Source: Neisseriaceae bacterium JH1-16
GTDB taxonomy: Bacteria > Pseudomonadota > Gammaproteobacteria > Burkholderiales > Chromobacteriaceae
Length of the DNA stretch: 64,000 nt
Reading direction: 5' to 3'
NCBI GenBank assembly: GCA_025989215.1
Contig: JAPDNP010000001.1
Coordinates: 620,001-684,000 of the forward strand
This document shows positions 62,088 through 64,000 of the stretch, piece by piece. The notes under the pieces are model-generated. The model was not told the DNA's origin. It made no database searches and saw only the letters and a list, made by a program, of their open reading frames with translations. The position numbers and the translations under genes were made by a program. Numbering within the stretch: the stretch's first letter is position 1; the number at the start of each line of letters is the position of its first letter.

Positions 62088-63473
62088 ATGATTCCCAATC
62101 AGCCGAATCAAGAGCTGAAACGCGACCTGAAAAATCGCCATATTCAATTGATCGCCTTGGGCGGTGCCATCGGCACTGGCTTGTTTCTGGGCGTTGCGCA
62201 AACCATCAAAACGGCCGGGCCGTCTGTGTTGCTCGGCTACGCGTTGGCCGGATTCATCGCTTTTCTGATCATGCGCCAGCTGGGCGAAATGGTGGTGGAC
62301 GAGCCGGTGGCCGGCTCGTTCAGCCACTTCGCCAACCGCTACTGGGGACCGTTTGCCGGCTTCATGTCCGGCTGGAACTACTGGGTACTGTATGTACTGG
62401 TGGGCATGGCCGAACTCACGGCCGTTGGCATCTACATCCAGTACTGGTGGCCTGGCGTGCCGACCTGGGTATCCGCCGCCGCGTTCTTCCTGATCATCAA
62501 CGCGGTTAACCTCACCAGCGTCAAATGGTTTGGCGAGATGGAGTTCTGGTTCTCCATCGTCAAGGTAGTAGCCATCATCGGCATGATCCTGTTCGGCGCC
62601 TATCTGCTGGCCAGTGGCAATGCCGGCCCGGCCGCCAGCGTCGCCAATCTGTGGCAGCACGGCGGTTTCTTCCCGCACGGGGTCGGTGGCCTCGCGATGG
62701 CGATGGCCGGTATCATCTTCTCGTTCGGCGGGCTGGAACTGGTCGGCATCACCGCCGCGGAGGCCGCCAATCCGGAGAAGACCATTCCGCGCGCGACCAA
62801 CCAGGTGATCTACCGCATCCTGCTGTTCTATGTGGGCGCGCTGGGCGTGCTGCTGTCGCTGTACCCGTGGGAAAAGGTCGTGACAGGCGGCAGCCCCTTC
62901 GTGCTGATCTTCCATGCGCTGGACAGCAATATCGTCGCCACCATCCTCAACGTCGTGGTGCTGACCGCCGCGCTGTCGGTGTACAACAGCGGCGTGTACT
63001 GCAATAGCCGCATGCTGTACGGCCTGGCCAAGCAGGGCAATGCGCCGCAGGCGCTGCTGAAGGTCAACAGCCGCGGCGTGCCGCTGGCCGCTCTGGGCAT
63101 GTCGGCGGTGGCCACCGGCTCCTGTGTAGTGATCAACTACCTGATGCCTGGCAAGGCCTTCGAGCTACTGATGGGGCTGGTGGTCTCGGCACTGATGATC
63201 AACTGGGCGATGATCAGCATCATCCATCTGAAGTTCCGTCGCGAGAAGCAACGGGCGGGCGAAACCACCCGCTTCCAGAGCCTGGGCTACCCGCTCACCA
63301 ACTACCTGTGCCTGGCTTTCCTCGCCGGCATCCTGGTGGTGATGTATCTCACCCCGGGGTTGCGCATCTCGGTCGCGCTCATTCCTGTCTGGCTCGTCGT
63401 GCTGGGTATTTGTTATCAGCTCAAGCTGAAAAACATGGTCGCACCGCTGCCTAGCGGCGTCGGCAGCAAATAG
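62088..63473 (+). CDS. Aromatic amino acid permease (AroP/PheP type)
   Basis: 461 residues, twelve hydrophobic helices of the amino acid-polyamine-organocation family. LKRDLKNRHIQLIALGGAIG then TGLFLGVAQTIKTAGPSVLL at the N-terminus and FSFGGLELVGITAAEAANPE around 220 are the permease signature. The closest remembered group is AroP/PheP; being between fahA and phhB supports uptake of phenylalanine or tyrosine. ATG at 62088 with AGAGGAG upstream. Confidence 0.88.
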   Translation: MIPNQPNQELKRDLKNRHIQLIALGGAIGTGLFLGVAQTIKTAGPSVLLGYALAGFIAFLIMRQLGEMVVDEPVAGSFSHFANRYWGPFAGFMSGWNYWVLYVLVGMAELTAVGIYIQYWWPGVPTWVSAAAFFLIINAVNLTSVKWFGEMEFWFSIVKVVAIIGMILFGAYLLASGNAGPAASVANLWQHGGFFPHGVGGLAMAMAGIIFSFGGLELVGITAAEAANPEKTIPRATNQVIYRILLFYVGALGVLLSLYPWEKVVTGGSPFVLIFHALDSNIVATILNVVVLTAALSVYNSGVYCNSRMLYGLAKQGNAPQALLKVNSRGVPLAALGMSAVATGSCVVINYLMPGKAFELLMGLVVSALMINWAMISIIHLKFRREKQRAGETTRFQSLGYPLTNYLCLAFLAGILVVMYLTPGLRISVALIPVWLVVLGICYQLKLKNMVAPLPSGVGSK

Positions 63474-63544
63474 ACCCTTTCGGCCAACCTATCGCCGCCT
63501 CGGGACGCTGGCTGTCCTGAGGCGGCACCCAGGAGCAATACGCG

Positions 63545-63841
63545 ATGGAAAAACTGCAACCCCAGCAGCTGGCGGCGGCCCTGGCCAGCCTGCCCAATTG
63601 GCACTATGACGATCAGCGCGGCGCGATCAGCCGCGAGTTCCTGTTTCAGGGCTTTCCCGAGGCCTTTGCCTTCATGACCCAACTGGCCATCGTGGCCGAG
63701 CAGCGCAACCACCACCCGGAATGGAGCAATGTCTACAACAGGGTGAACATCACTCTGACCACCCACGACGCCAACGGGCTGACCCAGCGCGACATCGATC
63801 TGGCCGGCTATGCGGATGCCGCCTATGCGCGCTTCGCATGA
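63545..63841 (+). CDS. phhB: Pterin-4-alpha-carbinolamine dehydratase
   Basis: 98 residues. Signature AEQRNHHPEWSNVYNRVNIT carries the two active His. Recycles the pterin cofactor of phenylalanine hydroxylase, whose gene begins 22 bases later. The upstream gap contains one uptake-like word with the full 12-mer (63479-63490). Confidence 0.94.
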   Translation: MEKLQPQQLAAALASLPNWHYDDQRGAISREFLFQGFPEAFAFMTQLAIVAEQRNHHPEWSNVYNRVNITLTTHDANGLTQRDIDLAGYADAAYARFA

Positions 63842-63863
63842 CGGGCCATAAGGGGAAAGACTC

Positions 63864-64000
63864 ATGGAGCTGACGATGCAAACGACCAAGCATGGCGCGG
63901 CGGCGGGCGAGGGCGGCCGGCCCGAGCGGGCGGACTGGACGATAGATCAGGGGTGGGAGAGCTACACGGTCGAGGAGCACGCGGTGTGGAAGACGCTGTT
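63864..64000 (+). CDS. phhA: Phenylalanine-4-hydroxylase, N-terminal part
   Basis: Forty-five codons at the right edge, truncated by the window. After an Ala/Gly-rich lead the protein reads DWTIDQGWESYTVEEHAVWK, which is the start of bacterial phenylalanine hydroxylase. ATG at 63864 with AAGGGGAAAG upstream. It turns phenylalanine into tyrosine with tetrahydropterin and iron. Neighbouring phhB fits. The catalytic part is outside the window. Confidence 0.82.
   Translation, partial: MELTMQTTKHGAAAGEGGRPERADWTIDQGWESYTVEEHAVWKTL

Larger units (their letters stand above)
594..63487. repeat. Dispersed uptake-like word TTGGCCGAA, 36 copies
   Basis: Start positions of the 9-mer on either strand: 594, 2017, 3368, 5543, 6842, 11122, 11138, 11985, 12298, 19383, 21785, 23347, 23902, 31455, 32242, 32538, 34229, 35757, 37228, 37247, 40286, 41569, 41754, 42462, 44296, 46476, 47452, 47463, 50283, 50614, 52858, 55513, 56856, 56874, 60533, 63479. 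Thirty are preceded by G (GTTGGCCGAA) and ten read AGGTTGGCCGAA. Sixteen are intergenic. In genes they occur in several frames and both directions, although about a dozen encode Leu-Ala-Glu. The count was made by eye and could miss a few. Confidence 0.9.

Noticed and set aside
594-63487. Explaining the TTGGCCGAA word only by frequent Leu-Ala-Glu codons
   Set aside because: Sixteen copies are intergenic, four inverted pairs exist, and genic copies occur in other frames and orientations. Codon use may add some copies but not these.
1-64000. CRISPR arrays, tRNA or rRNA genes, insertion sequences, prophage
   Set aside because: None was recognised on either strand; no regular direct repeats, cloverleaf ends with CCA, or transposase-like frames.

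Overview
The window is GC-rich bacterial chromosome (roughly 60% GC by eye) and reads as a member of the Neisseriales, most likely family Chromobacteriaceae. Reasons: the cell-envelope gene order frr-uppS-cdsA-dxr-rseP-bamA-skp-lpxD-fabZ-lpxA-lpxB-rnhB is the beta-proteobacterial one; the aminotransferase at 23599-24975 is very close, as remembered, to the Chromobacterium violaceum amine transaminase CV2025; and there is a phenylalanine hydroxylase gene at the right edge. No rRNA or tRNA gene, insertion sequence, prophage or CRISPR array was seen.

Layout. 1-11088: essential envelope operon (isoprenoid, phospholipid, lipid A and outer-membrane biogenesis). 11161-13738: DNA glycosylase, molybdenum cofactor genes mobB and moeA, and a ferredoxin. 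13771-16997 (minus): CHASE2-GGDEF cyclase with a LysM-FecR partner. 17264-17749: yajQ. 17875-24975: polyamine/amine catabolism, with aldH-puuR on the minus strand facing ald-puuD-puuA-spuC. 25127-29780: motAB, a membrane methyltransferase, an HDOD protein and an RNA methyltransferase. 30089-37200: moaA, endonuclease I, small redox enzymes, a dienelactone hydrolase, ydjM and dbpA. 37267-40545: a decayed stretch with two pseudogenes and small unknown genes. 40716-43466 (minus): acetoacetate decarboxylase, 3-hydroxybutyrate dehydrogenase and a patatin. 43674-56833: single-gene accessory region (M60 peptidase with lectin domain, second patatin, transporter, regulators, two tRNA-editing proteins, a broken PA2778-type gene). 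56909-64000: aromatic amino acid catabolism (Lrp regulator, amino acid dehydrogenase, HPPD, VOC protein, fumarylacetoacetase, permease, phhB, phhA start).

How genes work together. In the amine cluster, the pyruvate-dependent transaminase would make L-alanine and the co-transcribed alanine dehydrogenase would turn it back into pyruvate, so amine removal is driven by NAD. In the right-hand cluster phenylalanine is hydroxylated (PhhA/PhhB), tyrosine deaminated and degraded by HPPD and FahA; homogentisate dioxygenase and the isomerase are not in the window.

Main discovery candidate: the 9-mer TTGGCCGAA (either strand) occurs 36 times in 64 kb where about 0.5 is expected from base composition; 30 copies extend to GTTGGCCGAA and 10 to AGGTTGGCCGAA. 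Sixteen copies lie in the small intergenic fraction and four sites are inverted pairs, two of which form intrinsic terminators. This is the behaviour of a DNA uptake sequence, but the word differs from the Neisseria GCCGTCTGAA and the Pasteurellaceae AAGTGCGGT signals, so it may be a separate uptake dialect.
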